Of a stretch of 64,000 nt of DNA, positions 36,430 to 48,985 are shown one piece after another (position 1 is the stretch's first letter; every line of letters begins with the position of its first letter). The translations under genes and the position numbers were made by a program. The notes under the pieces were generated by a model. The model made no database searches and was not told the origin of the DNA. It saw only the letters and a program-made list of their open reading frames with translations. The DNA comes from Nigrospora sphaerica. Lineage: Eukaryota > Ascomycota > Sordariomycetes > Amphisphaeriales > Apiosporaceae. The DNA is taken from NCBI GenBank assembly GCA_018287875.1, contig JAGVVL010000001.1, forward strand, positions 1,984,001-2,048,000, in the 5' to 3' direction.

Positions 36430-36971
36430 AAAGAGGGCGCGTGGGAGACATGGAGAGCTCGAGAAACAGAGATTCCAAACGCAGCGGTCCATTACACGGC
36501 CACTAGCGTGTGACGTAATGATATGAGACGGTTATGAATTATGCCAATCAATTCTGCGATGACTCCAACTATGCGTGCGCCTGTGAGAAGTGGGAGAGAT
36601 GCCATCTCATGATGGTACTACGATTGCATAAAGGAGGTAAGGGTTATGCAGTTGTCCTATTAATGTGCTCGAACTTCTCACTGCACAACTACATGAATAT
36701 CATGTACAAGGAAGTTCATCATTCCTGCCCTGTCGAGTATCGTGTCACGAAGCAGACATCCCGTTGCCGCGATTTGCTGCACTTTGCTGTTACAAACTGA
36801 AATTTGCTCTAAAAACAAGGCGAGGTTTCGTAATGCAGACGCAATTACGAAAAGCGCAGAAAATGGATGGCTCAAACCAACCACCACCTCGCTTTCTTTC
36901 CATCTAACCCGAATTCCCCGTTCGCGAACCACTACCGACCACGCGTTGCCGGTCCCGCCGTGCGCCCTGTC
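36430..36971. other. Convergent intergenic region, 542 bases
   Basis: AT-richer than its surroundings, this stretch holds the two facing 3' UTRs. I see no gene. Confidence 0.6.
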
Positions 36972-38756
36972 TCAGTTGGCGGCGGCGGCGCCCGTCTCGG
37001 CCGCGCGCGCGCTGAGGAGGAGGCCCTTGCGGACGCCCTGGATGTAGCCGTCGACCTGGGGGGGGAAAGGGATGCCGCGGGACAGGCAGTCAAGCGTGGC
37101 GGTCGCCTCGAGCGTCTGGAGGGCCACCAGGGGCCCCTCGGCCACCTTGACGCGGTGGAAGCTGCTGGACCGCTCCCACTTGCGCCGCACGCCGAACAGC
37201 ACCTGGTCGTCGACGCCGACACCGCACGCCGCCAACAGCCGCGACTGGGTGCCCGCCGACTCCACGCTGCTGCTGATGTCCTGACTCGTGGCAGGCGGTG
37301 CCGCGTCCTTCACCATGTCTGCACTGGCCGCGCCCTCAGCCGGCACAGGAGTCTCCTGGGTCGCGTTGGCACCGGCCAGCGAAATGGTACCGTCACTGGA
37401 TGCATCCTCCATCGGCATGTCCTCGTCCTCGGCGGCCGGAGCCCCGGCAGAAGGGTCGGGAAGGTCAGTATCCGAGCTCGTTGTGTGCTTTCGCTTTCTG
37501 CTCTTCTCCTGAAAGGGATTACGAGAGATGCGGGTGGGGAGAGATGTGGCCATGTTGTCCTTGGCGGACGTGCGCTCGTCGAGCTGGTTGCGTCGGGCCT
37601 CCTTAACGGCAGGGAGGTCACTGAAGCGTATCCTGCCGGCTCCGGCTCTGGCCGAGGATGCGGTAGTGTCGGCTGAAGGATCGCACGACGTGGCCGATTC
37701 AGGTACAGATGGGGCATCATCCGAGCTCCGCTTCTTCAGCTGCCCCTTGAAATCGCCGTAATCCTTGCGAACATCTGCCAGCTCGTTGGCCGTCTGTTTG
37801 TGGGAAGCAATTTCCCGGTGGTAAGAAACGCGGGCCTCTTGGGCTAGGTGGATCAGTTGCTGGAGCTGTTCGCACAAGCGACGGTTCTCGTTGGCGTGGC
37901 TGCGCTCCTTATCTCGGAGTCGTCGGACCTCGCTGGCGAGAACCTCGTTTTCGTCGCGGAGGTGCTGTGTAATATTGGCGTCGGCGTCGCGGACGGCGCT
38001 GGTGAGCCGGTCGCGGGATGAGGGAGCCGAAATCTCCATCAAGTCCTCGTCGCCATCGTCGCCAATGACGATAGGCTTAGGCTTCGGCCGCTGCAAAGTG
38101 GTCAATGGACATGACCATCACTGGCTGGGTGTGAATGCAGATAGATGTCAAGGCTGGGATTGTACAGCATGCATATGATGAAGGACACCAGACGCGGCAG
38201 GACGTGGAGAGGCACAGATAAAGACCATTGGACCTACTGGATTGTACGCAACAGAGTGGCCTGGGATTTGGGGCTGAGGGGTGGCATGGGAGCCAGGTCC
38301 ATCTCCGAGAGCAGCTTGGCGCTGGCTTGCTTGGTCTGCGCGAGCTCTGCGTATGTTGCAAGTGGGCGTTATCGTCGCGCGCTCTCGAATGAGGCCCTCG
38401 CGATGGGAGGTACCGGGGGCTCGGGGAGCACGCAGTTTCTCGGGGACAAACAAGCTGCCATCGTCGTCATCGTCACTACTCACGAGCAACTGAACCGTCT
38501 TACCCGCTCGCACCGATGACCTGACCCCCTTTCTATTTGGGTTCAGCTTGGTCCAGTCGAGGTTGAGGCCGGCAAGGTTGTGCTTGCTGTCGTAGCGACC
38601 CGCGGCTTTGCAATGTTCGCAAGTGGTCACCCCGCAAGTCACACACTTCTGCATGACTCCCAAGTTGCGGGTGTTGCATATGTCGCACTTGGCGTTCTTG
38701 GCCGTGACCTTCTTGTAGGTCACATGCGCAGGGGCGACAGGGACTGTGCTAGACAT
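36972..38756 (-). CDS. CxxC zinc-binding and coiled-coil protein, unknown function
   Basis: My working model has exons 38238-38756 and 36972-38090 around a 147-base intron, giving 545 residues in phase. The N-terminus has three CxxC pairs (C24/C27, C38/C41, C46/C49), a compact zinc-binding module, followed by NLDWTKLNP, SSVRAGK and an acidic SSDDDDDG stretch. The second exon starts RPKPKPIVIGDDGDEDLMEI and then has a long coiled coil (about 85 residues, LRDENEVLASEVRRLRD onwards), a basic segment KSRKRKH that could be a nuclear signal, and a conserved-looking C-terminal block. No function can be assigned. The end of exon 1 is doubtful: a possible extra 67-base intron (38347-38413) opens a more protein-like frame, which however does not join exon 2 in phase. 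The start and the second exon are firm; the junction is not. Confidence 0.7.
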
Positions 38757-41361
38757 CTTGATTAGTGTGAGGGTGTTATTATCTCTTCTTTGAAGGCAGG
38801 TGAAAGTAACAGGGCAGGTGCTCCGGCGAGGGAGGGGATGGATGCAACGGCAGATGGACTGCTGAAAGCGAAGGTGCTACCAAGGCCCGGGGAGGAGTCT
38901 GTCATGACACAGCTGCTTGGTTAGAGAAGCGTAAGAGTACCAGGCAAAGCAGGTTGCCGTGATGGTAGGTGTTGTGGTGAGGGTGGGAGCGCAGGAAAGA
39001 ACAGGTGGTGCCTTTTATTTCCTTCACGCCGGGATGGATAGATACGCGGGGTTCTGGTAAACCGGCGCTCTGCCTGGGCCAGGCCACAGGGCGGTGGAAA
39101 GTTGAAGTAGAGAAGAGGGAAGACAGGTCACCAGAAGGCAACAGCGATTTCAAAGAATAAAGCTGTTCCATAACAGTTAGGTGACATCCGATGCCATGGA
39201 CGAGTGAATGTGGATAGGACGAGAATTGATTCATTGACAATGGATATAAGCTGGGATGATGGTTGGCAAACCGCACGAGGTGCCGGTTCGTGATGGGGGG
39301 ACAACTGGTGACGGCGAGGACGGATGGCGACGACAAGCTGCTGCTACAGACCAAGCATTCCTCTAAGCCCTGATTCCTTCCTAATTCAGTTATAGCTTCT
39401 AGTGCGTGATGGCTGTTGGAGATGTCCCCTTTCGATTGCGATGCAGGATGCATCAGTACGATCCAAATATGGAAGCGACGGCTACCTTAACCAACAGCAG
39501 GGCCTCAGCCTGTACCGAATAACATTCCCCGGGTGTCTATTTCCCACCTACTGAGTCCATCACCCTACCACAAGCAGCCAGAAGAGCAATTGAACAGATA
39601 CAAGACGCTTTGGATGCATTAGAGCAGACAAGCAAACACGATGCTCGTGATACTTTTGGCAGGCTTGTCCTTTTATTCTGGTCCCCGTGTTGCCCGTTGC
39701 CCGAGTTTCACATGGAGGCAGAATCAATATCTATATCTTTAGGATCCTGTACGGACTTCATGAAACAGTGTCACTTGTTTGGAATGAGCAACTGCTGTAA
39801 GCTGGCAGGCACAACGGCAAGGAAGAGGGGACAGAAGGAATAACACCTAGCAGCCTGCCTCTGATAACACCAACGGCGAGGCAAGCATCGGGATGAGTAA
39901 TTCCTTCAGTAAACTTTCGCATGGGTAGTTCTGCACGGCGATTGCTTGCCTGTTGACATTGCATACCCACACCAGTGTGGAAATGGTGACCACTGCTTAT
40001 GACTATGTAAGCCTCACATAATCAGAGATAATCCATGGGTTTAACAATCGAGTGTCAAAAGCGAACCCATAATTTTCATCAGCTCCTTACTTTCCTGCTC
40101 AAATAAATCGTATGCTTCGAAGGGTTTCCTTACTGCTTCTCTATTTCCCCTCACTGTGCCTTTCCGCGGCACTGGCACTCATTCAGTGGACGGCCTTCCT
40201 GTTGCTCGTACTTCTACTGTTGCCTTCTTGTGGACGCATATTCTCCCGTCGTCCTTTCCTTGTTAGCATCTTTAGCCAACTAAAATAACGTAAAAGGTAT
40301 GTATACATTGTTCGCACACCCTTTTATCAACCACCCGGTAGATTTTTTTCTTTGACTTCAAAAGCCCGGTCACTACACTTCCAAGCTCACCCGTTTAGCT
40401 GCGCACTGGTGAAGTAGTGCGCAGGAAGGGAACAATTTCGAGGAGAAAAGTGCCCACGGAGAAACCCCATGCGGGTTTTGGGAGAGGCCCCCCAGTACTC
40501 CCACACACGAGACAGCCCATTGTCATCTCTTCTCAAGAACCTCTTGTTCGGCTATGCGTCAAGTATGCACGGGGGAGACTGAATAGGTACCTTCCATGGC
40601 GCTATCTTCCAGTTGGTATAGGAGGAGTTTGTCGGTCTTAGTCTCTTGCCTAAACGGTGCAGGGTGAGACGTTCCGATTGGCTTTCTGCTTGGCGCCGTG
40701 GGGGACGCCGGGGCTTTTACGGGCTGGGCAGTTGCGCGGGTCTGTACCTAATAAGCCCCCCAACTTACATGGATAATTCGAGTAAGTCAGGTACTCCGTA
40801 GTTGTGCGGGAAGGCCGGCTCAATGAGCGGGCAAGCAGCAGCCCCAATAACAGTGCCGTCCCGGCCGTCCAGGTCCCCCGGGGGCGGGGCGGAGGATCTG
40901 CCTGCCCTGAGCCCTGGGGCTGGGGAAAAGCCCTCGGGGGCTTTGACTTATGGATTCCCCAGTAGTTGATTCCTGGCCCGCGATGGGCCTCGATAACGTC
41001 CCCGGGACCGGGACTGCTGGTCAGGACCCCCTTCCCCTGCTCCCCCCCAGTCCGAGCCGGGCTGGCAAGACTGGCGCCTTTTGCCAAGACAGGTCCGAAA
41101 GAGACGGTCAAGCACCCTTTCCTCCCTCCGTGCTCACCGGCTGCACGCGTGGTCGGCCGTTTGCGAGGGGCGTATTGACGAGGCGCAAGATGCGGGCGGG
41201 TCCGGGAAGATGCGGGAAGCCAGCGAAGGGCATGCGACTAGATTGTCTTGTACCTGAATGCGCAAATGTACCATACTGCCAGCTGCACCCACTAGGGAGA
41301 GCGATTGGGGGGCTGGCTACCAAGGAGCGGGTAAGGATCGTCAGCCGGAAGGAGTTGTTTT

Positions 41362-41393
41362 GGGCTGCTGGGCTGCTGGGCTGCTGGGCTGCC
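41362..41393. repeat. Octanucleotide repeat (GGGCTGCT)4
   Basis: Four adjacent GGGCTGCT units, the last ending in C. Simple intergenic tandem repeat. Confidence 0.9.
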
Positions 41394-43153
41394 GGGGCAA
41401 CGGCAAGCTGCGGTCGGTACCCATGTACAGCGTCGCGGCCAACAAAGTGGGCAGAGAAGCGCTCATTAGACCGAATGGCAACCAAGGTCCGGAAGTGAGG
41501 GCTGCCAAATAGATAGCTACGGCTCAAAATAGGCTCGGATGTAATTAAAGTAGGCGTGTGTGATGATGTTGGCCAAGGGGGCAAGTGCCACGTTCCGGCC
41601 CCGATGCCAGGCTTTACGTTCTATTCTCGTTCTATGAAGTTGATATAATACTCTAATTACCGAGCGAAGCAAGGTCTCGCCCCGGACCACATGCATCTCT
41701 GCCAACGGCGGATGACCCGGACCATGCGGAGGAGCAACAGCGCGCAAATACTTCATCCAAGAGAAAACCAGATGGACAGTGAGAGACTCGAACGGGCCTT
41801 GTTTTCCCTCGGGGGGTGCAGCACAACCGGTATACGGCGAGCAGCAGCAGATCCGAGATGCATCCACATGCAAGATATGAGCTTCTTCCGCGCACCGGTG
41901 GCAAGGCAGCAGGGTGGTGGCTAGGAGGGACGCTCCTCGACGTAGCACGATAGACCATCCATTACCACAGCGAACCGAACCAAACCAAACCGAACCTCCG
42001 CTCCCAGGCGATCCTGGCAATAACCCGGTCGGTCGCCTTGGGACAACATGCCGGAGTCCAATGAGAGTTGCTGCGCATTCGGCGAAAATTGAATGCGCCT
42101 CAGCATGCAGATGAAAAACCCTGGTCGAATATCTTCGACATCGGTCGCGGGCGTAGCCGATGAGGTATGTACGATGTAGGATGGACACCCAGACACCCAC
42201 ACACACACCTTAGCACTGGCTGGCGAGACCACGGACAAGGAAGACGGGACGGTATCGTTCCAAACTTGACCCAGGTACATCCTTACCCACACTTCTCACC
42301 CTGCGCCGTCCACGATGGAATCAGTTACAGGCTCCTTGCACTCACACTCACTAATAAATCAGCCCGCGTGCCCGCCCAAGTCGGTCTCTTTCTGGGCGTT
42401 TCCGCTGCTTTCCCCCGCATGCGTTCTCGTTTGGCCACTCAGCGCTTCTGCTGGCTTCCTACATACTTCGCTTCCGTCCGCCGACATGCTCTGCTGTCCG
42501 GTTCCCGCCACCCGAGGCAACGTCCGGAGTAGGTACATGTCCACGATCCTTTTGTTGCGCGGCTTGTCGAACCGCGTAGACGGACATCCGTCTGAAGCGC
42601 AGGAGTACGCGGGGATCCATTTTTGCTGGGCCGAGAGGATGGATGAATGGATGCAAGTCGTCGGCTAGATGGATCCTTGGCCGATGGAGCAACGGTGAAT
42701 CACAAACCCTGGCTAGCCGATACTCTAGGCACGGCGGTGACGCATCTCGCCCCACTCAGGATCCATGATTGGGCAATTGGGGATGCAAGCAATTAAACGC
42801 GTTTTAAAAACTGTACGCGTGCGATCCGCGTTCGCGACGCGTCTTCCCGAGCCTCGATCCGTTTCGGGGAGTCCACCGTCTCCCACATTTTGGCCTAGCA
42901 GCCGGTTCATGATTGCTGCGTGGGCCACCCCTCTTCCCCTCATCCGCTCCCTTCTCGTTTCGTGGAATCTGAGACTTGGAACATGGTCGGAAAACGTGGA
43001 GGCCCGTATAAGCTTCATGCGAGCCCATTCACCGCGTTGGCGCATTGCATCCTGCCCATCCACGGCCGACCGTCGCACGATGCGTCACCCAGCCATTCCC
43101 GCACACAGCATCGTGAGCCATACGTGACTCGCTTTGGTCTTGTGCTGGCAAAG

Positions 43154-43173
43154 CCCAGCCCAGCCCAGCCCAG
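43154..43173. repeat. Pentanucleotide repeat (CCCAG)4
   Basis: Four CCCAG units followed by CCAG, in intergenic sequence. Confidence 0.85.
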
Positions 43174-43671
43174 CCAGCGGATCCACGTTTGATCACCGGA
43201 ACGCCAGAGCGGCTCCAACTAGTGAACTGGGGCCTACACGACGCGCCCACGCCCAGCTGGGCGGGCCACACTTGTACGTACAACCATCTAGATGGTCCCA
43301 ATGGAGGCGCCCGAGGGCCCAAAGAAGATGGAGCAGTCGACGGACGGCAGGGAGAGATGGTGAGTTTTTACCTGCTTTCGAGAGCGAAGAAGGAGCATTG
43401 AAGATGTGCATCATCGATGCCGGGGCCCCCCCAACTGCGTAGGATCGAAGGTTATGATGTAGCCGGCCAGGTGGTCAGGCGGCCGACATCGAGGAAACAC
43501 GTTGGGATCTTGAATGCATCCTACCTTCCCGTCCTTGGCCGGCTCCATGACTAACCGCAGCATCGACCGATGGACGACTACCGGGGCCGCCGGTGCTATC
43601 ATTATAGGGGAGGAATTTGGTAGATGCACAGCCGGGTTGCGTTACAGACTACACCCAACGGTAGACAGATA

Positions 43672-43703
43672 GGAGGGAGGGGAGGGGAGGGGAGGGGAGG
43701 GGA
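43672..43703. repeat. GGGGA-type G-rich repeat
   Basis: About five GGGGA units in a purine-only stretch with five or more closely spaced G runs. It could form a G-quadruplex on the plus strand. A CA dinucleotide run follows at 43799-43812. Confidence 0.85.
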
Positions 43704-45563
43704 AGAGGGCGTGGAGAGGTGCAATCCCTGGCTGGCTGTCTGTTGGACATAGAGGTACCCCCGTAATCCGCATATGACCATCTCCCACCCACACCTACCA
43801 CACACACACACACCTACCATACCGGGCCAGCTGGGCGACGATGGGCTGCCAGTACAATAGCCCGGGCACAGGGCGATGCCGAGGGGGCCGGGTAGATGTC
43901 GGGGCAAGATGCGGGTGATGCGGTGACGCAGAAGCAACGTGGGACCCGAAAGCCGAGAGACACAATGCTAAGAGATGGCACCAGTATCGAGGGAGGGAGC
44001 TGGAAGAGGGCGCAAAGGACGACTCCGCGCTTGAGGCGGTTGCAGGAGTGAAACGACGGGCTTCGCCAGGGAAACGGATGGATGAGTAATGGACGCAAAT
44101 AGCGGGCGAGGGAGGACGAGCGTGGCAGAGTGGGAAAGTGGGAGCGTGGGAGAGCGAACGAGCGAAGGGGTGGCAGGAAGCAGAAGCTCGAGTTTACGAA
44201 GCATCATGTCGAGCGAGATGGACTTGTTTAGTCCCCATAGGTGCGATTGCCCGTGCTTTTGCCCACTATGCAACGTGGATGGCCACGAAGGCACGGCGAC
44301 TGCGCGGCCCGGTTGCCAGCAACAAAGGGCCAACCCAAACAGGTTCTGACAAGACAGACGACAGGCTGCTCTGCAGTCTACCCGTCTCCCCAAGCAACCG
44401 GCTAGCTCATTTGGAATGCCTATTTCCATCCTTGCTGGCGGCAAGCCCGTAACGAGGGCGACTCAGATATGGAGGCACATAGGTCTGCGAACTCGGGCCG
44501 TCGAGGCTAGTCCGGAGGGGGTCCGCCCCAGCTGGGCGCAGGACGACGAGCGGAGGGCAGCGCGGCAACGTCTCTAATCAATATTGCGCGAGGTGAGCCG
44601 ACGACGATGGTCGCAATAAGGGAGAGACCTGGACAGAACCTTAGCTGGGCACTCGGGGCCCTGGAGATGGACGGCGGTCGGTACACTAGCCAGAGCTACC
44701 ATGTTCGAGTCAAAAAAAAGGTCGGAAATCGCGTGCAGGGGCGGCCGGCCGCGTACGGATACCGCGCAGCGCGCAGGCAACGGGCCGTCCGTCAAGGGCA
44801 CGGGAGGTCGGGAGATGTATCGGTACAGAGGCCAACGGGCGCCTTCTACCCAGGCCACCACCGAGAAGCCTCTGGTACCCGGGGGTAGGTACATAGCAGT
44901 ACGGCTCAGGGTATACGAACGGGACCTCGAAGGTATGCTCAGTCTGCCCAGCGGTCCCTGCCAAAGCTAGGTACCTGACGGGTCCACCCACCCCTACCGT
45001 AGGTACCTCCTCTTGTACTACGACCCTGTCCACCGAGCGATCGAGAGCCCCAAGGTGAAGGAAAACGGGGGGCCTGACTGGCACTTTGCCTCCAGTTTGC
45101 TTCCCAGCGCCCACCGTCTCTTATTTGGCGCATTATTCCCGCCCCCTTCCCTCCCCCCCATCGACCCTACTACTACTACTTACCCATCTCCTCTCCCATC
45201 CCGCCCACACCGTCTGACCGTTGCTGCAACAACTACCAAAGACAACCAAACCACCAACACCACATTGACTTTCCACTTGTCGCATCGCACCATCCCGCGC
45301 CGTCGCACGTCCTGGATCGAAACAGATCCGTCTTTTGATTGCTGCCAAACTGTCAGCCTGCGCCTCCGACGCGCCTTTGACCGTGCGCATCGCTGCGCAT
45401 CGCCTTCTTTTCTACCGAGCCGAGCCGCACACCACCACGCCCTTTGCGACACCAGCTCGACTATCACCAGCTTGACCCCAACCCACCCTCTGTTTCTTTG
45501 CCGTGCCGCCTCAGACACACCACACCAACTCAACCCCCATCGCGCATACCCACACCCGTCACC

Positions 45564-46391
45564 ATGTTGATGCCCTCGGCGCTTTCGTGCGACTCGTCGC
45601 GGTCGCCCGCCACCCGCCACCAGTCCACCCTCTTCGCATCACCACCCGCCAGTCCGCCCATCACGGCGCAGTCCACTATTGACAACATATTCACCACCTG
45701 CCGCGCTCTGCAGTCGATGCTCACGGCTCCCGCCGTCCACAATGCGCCTTCGGCCCAAAACAACGGCGCCGCCCCCCAGAACCAATTGCCCACCCCGCCG
45801 CTGGCCCACGCCACGCTGCCACCCCTGAAGCTTCGCCTGCGCTCGCGCAAGACGGACGCGAAAAGCGACGGTGTTGCGCGCAAACGGGTCACGAAGCGCT
45901 CGCCTGTGCCGCCTCGCGGCGCCAACAAGCGGCGTCGCGACGCGGGTGACGACATGGGTCGCGACGATGCCGACGTCGACAGCGACGTCGACGTCACGGA
46001 CGCAGACAACGAGCTGCACGCCGCCCCGCGCATGCGCACACCCAAGCGCGCCAGGCTCGCCCCCGAGATCCTGCCGCTGGGGCTCGAGCGCTCCGATTTC
46101 TACAACCTACACAACAGCCGTGAGGCGTCGGATCCCGAAGCCGAAGCCTCCGAGGCCGACGTCGACGTCGAGGCCGACGGCGAGGAGTGGAGCATAGAAG
46201 ACGACCGCATCCTCGTCGAGCTCATCCTCGAGAAACTCAAACTGTCCAAGACGGACTGGCAGGACTGTGCGCGCAGTCTGGGCAAGGACCGCAGCAGTGT
46301 AGGGCGGAGGTGGAAGAGCCTCATGGTGAACGGCGAGGTTGGGCTCAAGACAGGGAGCAGGAGGGGCAAACTTCACGGAACTTGGCGGTAA
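45564..46391 (+). CDS. Myb/SANT-like DNA-binding protein
   Basis: A single exon encodes 275 residues from the ATG at 45564, the first ATG in frame after a CT-rich leader. The C-terminal segment 208-254 is a Myb/SANT-like helix-turn-helix with regularly spaced tryptophans (W209, W232, W250): EWSIEDDRILVELILEK, then TDWQDCARSLGKDRSSVGRR, then WKSLM. The rest is disordered: a Ser/Pro-rich N-terminus, basic clusters RKRVTKR (106-112), NKRRR (121-125) and PKRAR (160-164) that are likely nuclear signals, and acidic stretches around 129-149 and 186-207. The protein is probably nuclear and DNA-binding or chromatin-associated. It has one repeat only, so it is not a classical R2R3 Myb, and its targets are unknown. 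The reading frame is open further upstream but lacks an earlier ATG. Confidence 0.85.
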   Translation: MLMPSALSCDSSRSPATRHQSTLFASPPASPPITAQSTIDNIFTTCRALQSMLTAPAVHNAPSAQNNGAAPQNQLPTPPLAHATLPPLKLRLRSRKTDAKSDGVARKRVTKRSPVPPRGANKRRRDAGDDMGRDDADVDSDVDVTDADNELHAAPRMRTPKRARLAPEILPLGLERSDFYNLHNSREASDPEAEASEADVDVEADGEEWSIEDDRILVELILEKLKLSKTDWQDCARSLGKDRSSVGRRWKSLMVNGEVGLKTGSRRGKLHGTWR

Positions 46392-48985
46392 TGGCGACGG
46401 CCACATTGAGCCTCTTGTCAAATCGGTTGACGGCCCTTCTTTGATATTTTGCTCTTTATGTTTTTCTTCCTGCGCCAGCCAGTGCCGACTCCCCCGGCTT
46501 TCTTTTTTCCAGCGTCATGATGGCGAGTCCTGTTCATAGGTCAAGGCGTTACGAGTTGAGGACAACTCCATGATATCCTGGTGCGTGTATATTGCTTGAC
46601 AGTTTAGTCACTTGCGCACTGCTCTGCTCTTCGCGGGTGTGCCCGGCGAAACCAACATACTATCCCATCTGCCGTGCCGCCTTCGCCTGCCCGTGGTCGC
46701 ATGTGATACTACTGCTTGCCTCCTACGCCGGCTTTTGACGAAACTTCCACCTGTCGTCCGTCCCGACGGCAGACATGGTGGGTGTGGCCGACTCTGCATA
46801 TGGCCGTCCTGACTGAACTCTTCATCCCTTTGGGTGGGTGATGGGGCAGCGCACCGACCTCTCTCCCCCCTCTCCCCCTTCTTCTCTTCTCCCAGCAACG
46901 GCCCAATGGCGCTGCTGGGCCACATTCGACATCATCCCAACCGACAGTGGCGCCGAGAGCTTTGGCTTCCGAGCAGCCTCAGCGCATGCTTTGCTGGCCG
47001 CAGGAGAAAGGAGATGGCAACCCTGCCCGCCGCCGAGGGACGTTTTGAACGACCACTGTCTCGGCCGAGCTCACGCGCGGGGGGGCGTCCGTGGTCGTGC
47101 GGCGCCCGCAGGACCCTAGGGGTCCTTTTTGTCATGCTCCCCTTTCTTTGTCATGAGGGGCTTTTTCTCATGCGGGGAGAGGGCTTTTGGTCTTGTCTTT
47201 TTGTCACTGTTATGCTTTGCACTTGATCCGTGGTCGGGTCATGGAGCCCGCCCGTAAGCTCGGAGCTATCGAAAGGTATAGCAGCAAGTAGGAGAGGGAA
47301 AGGGAGAGAAAGGGGGAGGGGTGTCTCGTACGGATAGCTCTTATACTTTTCACGCATCACATACCGACCTACCCTCTTACGTAGCCCTGACCTCTTTCCT
47401 ACTTTCCTCGGACCCTTTGGCGTGTGCCGAGGGGCCTTTGGGAGCCAATACGTAGCCGGCGCGCGTGGGGAGGCGAGGGCGTTCTAAGCAACACCATGCA
47501 CGGCTACAACGACTTGGGGACCTCGCGCTGCCGACTCGATCTGGAGGACGTTCCCAGGGCGGCGGGTCAACCTGGGAATAATAGGAAAAGCATCATGTAG
47601 ACGGGGGGAGGCCCTGGCCGACCCGTCCCTCTCTCTTTCTTTCTTCCCCCTCTCTCTTCGTCTTTCTCTGCGCGTTGGAAATTGCCGGCCCTCGTCGGAG
47701 AAGATGACGGACCGGGCACCGAGCATTACCAGCCCAGCGGCGCGCAGGCGTAAGGCAGACCAGCCGCGCCCCGAGGTCGGGCGCTTCTCGTTTGCGCTAC
47801 TGTTCCGTGTCACCTGTGGCGCGCGCTCGCCCACGAATGGCGCACACAAATCCTCCCATGCGATAGATGCCATGGGGACATGGTTTAAAGAGCTTGCATT
47901 AGTCTTGTGGGTATGTCTGGTCGTACTGACAGCCCTGGAGCCCATCCTCTAGATATGTAGCCCTCGCTTCCCCTTGGCCCGGTCGTTCCTCCGGGGGGCC
48001 CACAGGAAGAGGGGTTTTGTCCAGCGACACCAAATAGACGGGCTGGGTCGGACTGGATGACGGAGTACAGAGTACCGTGTGGACGGGGCGGGGGAGCGAA
48101 CAGATTGGCTGGCCGTCACCTGTGCTGGGAGGGGTGGATGGATTCCGAATGAATCAACGGATGGAATGGAAGGGATGATTGGGCTGGCCTTCTTCCCCGT
48201 CCCTTGCCCACTGAAGTGGTCTTTAGGCGGAAGAGGGACCCCTAAAAAGGGTCCCTCTCGGCCCCTTGCCCTGTATCCCTTCGCTGGGTCGGAAGCTGCG
48301 GACGTTTACGGACGAGATGGGAAGACGCGACGCGAGAACATCATGGACCGACCGCTTGGGGAACCAGCCGTTATGGATACACACGGAGGCCACCGCCAAT
48401 TCGGGCGGCAATGGGGACTAGCAGGCTGGGGGGCGTATGCGGCCATTGGCTTCTTCTTCTTCTTCTTCTTCTTCTTCTTCATCCCGCCGTGGCCGGCTGG
48501 CTGTACGGAGTAGTGGTATATCCAGGAAAACCCTCTCGTCCATCCATTTTCCGCTACTCCTTGCTTCTTCTTGCCTCCCCACATTCACGCCCCACAGCGG
48601 CCACAGCGTCCGTTTATTGGAAGGGGGAAAGCCCATCCGTCACAAACAAACATGGATCCGCGCGCCCCATTCTGCACGGCGCATCCCTCTCCGCCTGTTT
48701 CCCAGCAACCGTCTCCCCTGGCTACAGAGTCGTGCCTGACCACGGCCTGAGACGGTATGGCCCAGCCGTCCCAGACCACGGGGTGCACCCGCCGCATGGC
48801 AACGTGGGGAAGAGCACACGGCCGAGGGAGAGCAAAACAAAACGGCACAATCGTCTCCGCTGTCGCCATGTCCGCTATGGCTACCCCCCTATGTGCGCGG
48901 AATCCGCCCATCCCACCGCCCTATGCAGACACTATCGAGGGACCCCGGGAGAGCCACGGTCGCCGTTGCGCCCCCCGGACGCGGC
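46392..48985. other. Convergent intergenic region, about 2.6 kb
   Basis: This lies between the 3' ends of the Myb and MFS genes. It is unusually long for a convergent pair, but I see only short unsupported frames, pyrimidine-rich stretches (47620-47680) and a TTC microsatellite. Confidence 0.55.
48451..48480. repeat. Trinucleotide repeat (TTC)10
   Basis: Ten perfect TTC (GAA) units. The GAA/TTC tract can form triplex DNA and is likely polymorphic. Confidence 0.95.

Larger units (their letters stand above)
38757..45563. other. Divergent intergenic region, about 6.8 kb
   Basis: No gene is called. A 183-codon minus frame at 38902-39453 could be an upstream exon or an orphan, but has no recognisable motif. 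From about 39400 to 40400 the base composition is visibly more AT-rich. The stretch 41300-43820 is dense in simple repeats. TAGGTACCTA-like motifs cluster at 40584-40592 and 44886-45010. The last 450 bases (C/T-rich, with TAC and CCC runs) probably form the leader of the Myb gene. Confidence 0.55.

Noticed and set aside
35347..36492. 381-codon minus-strand frame opposite the dehydrogenase
   Set aside because: Antisense shadow created by codons ending in C/G; it crosses both introns of the real gene and has no motif of its own.
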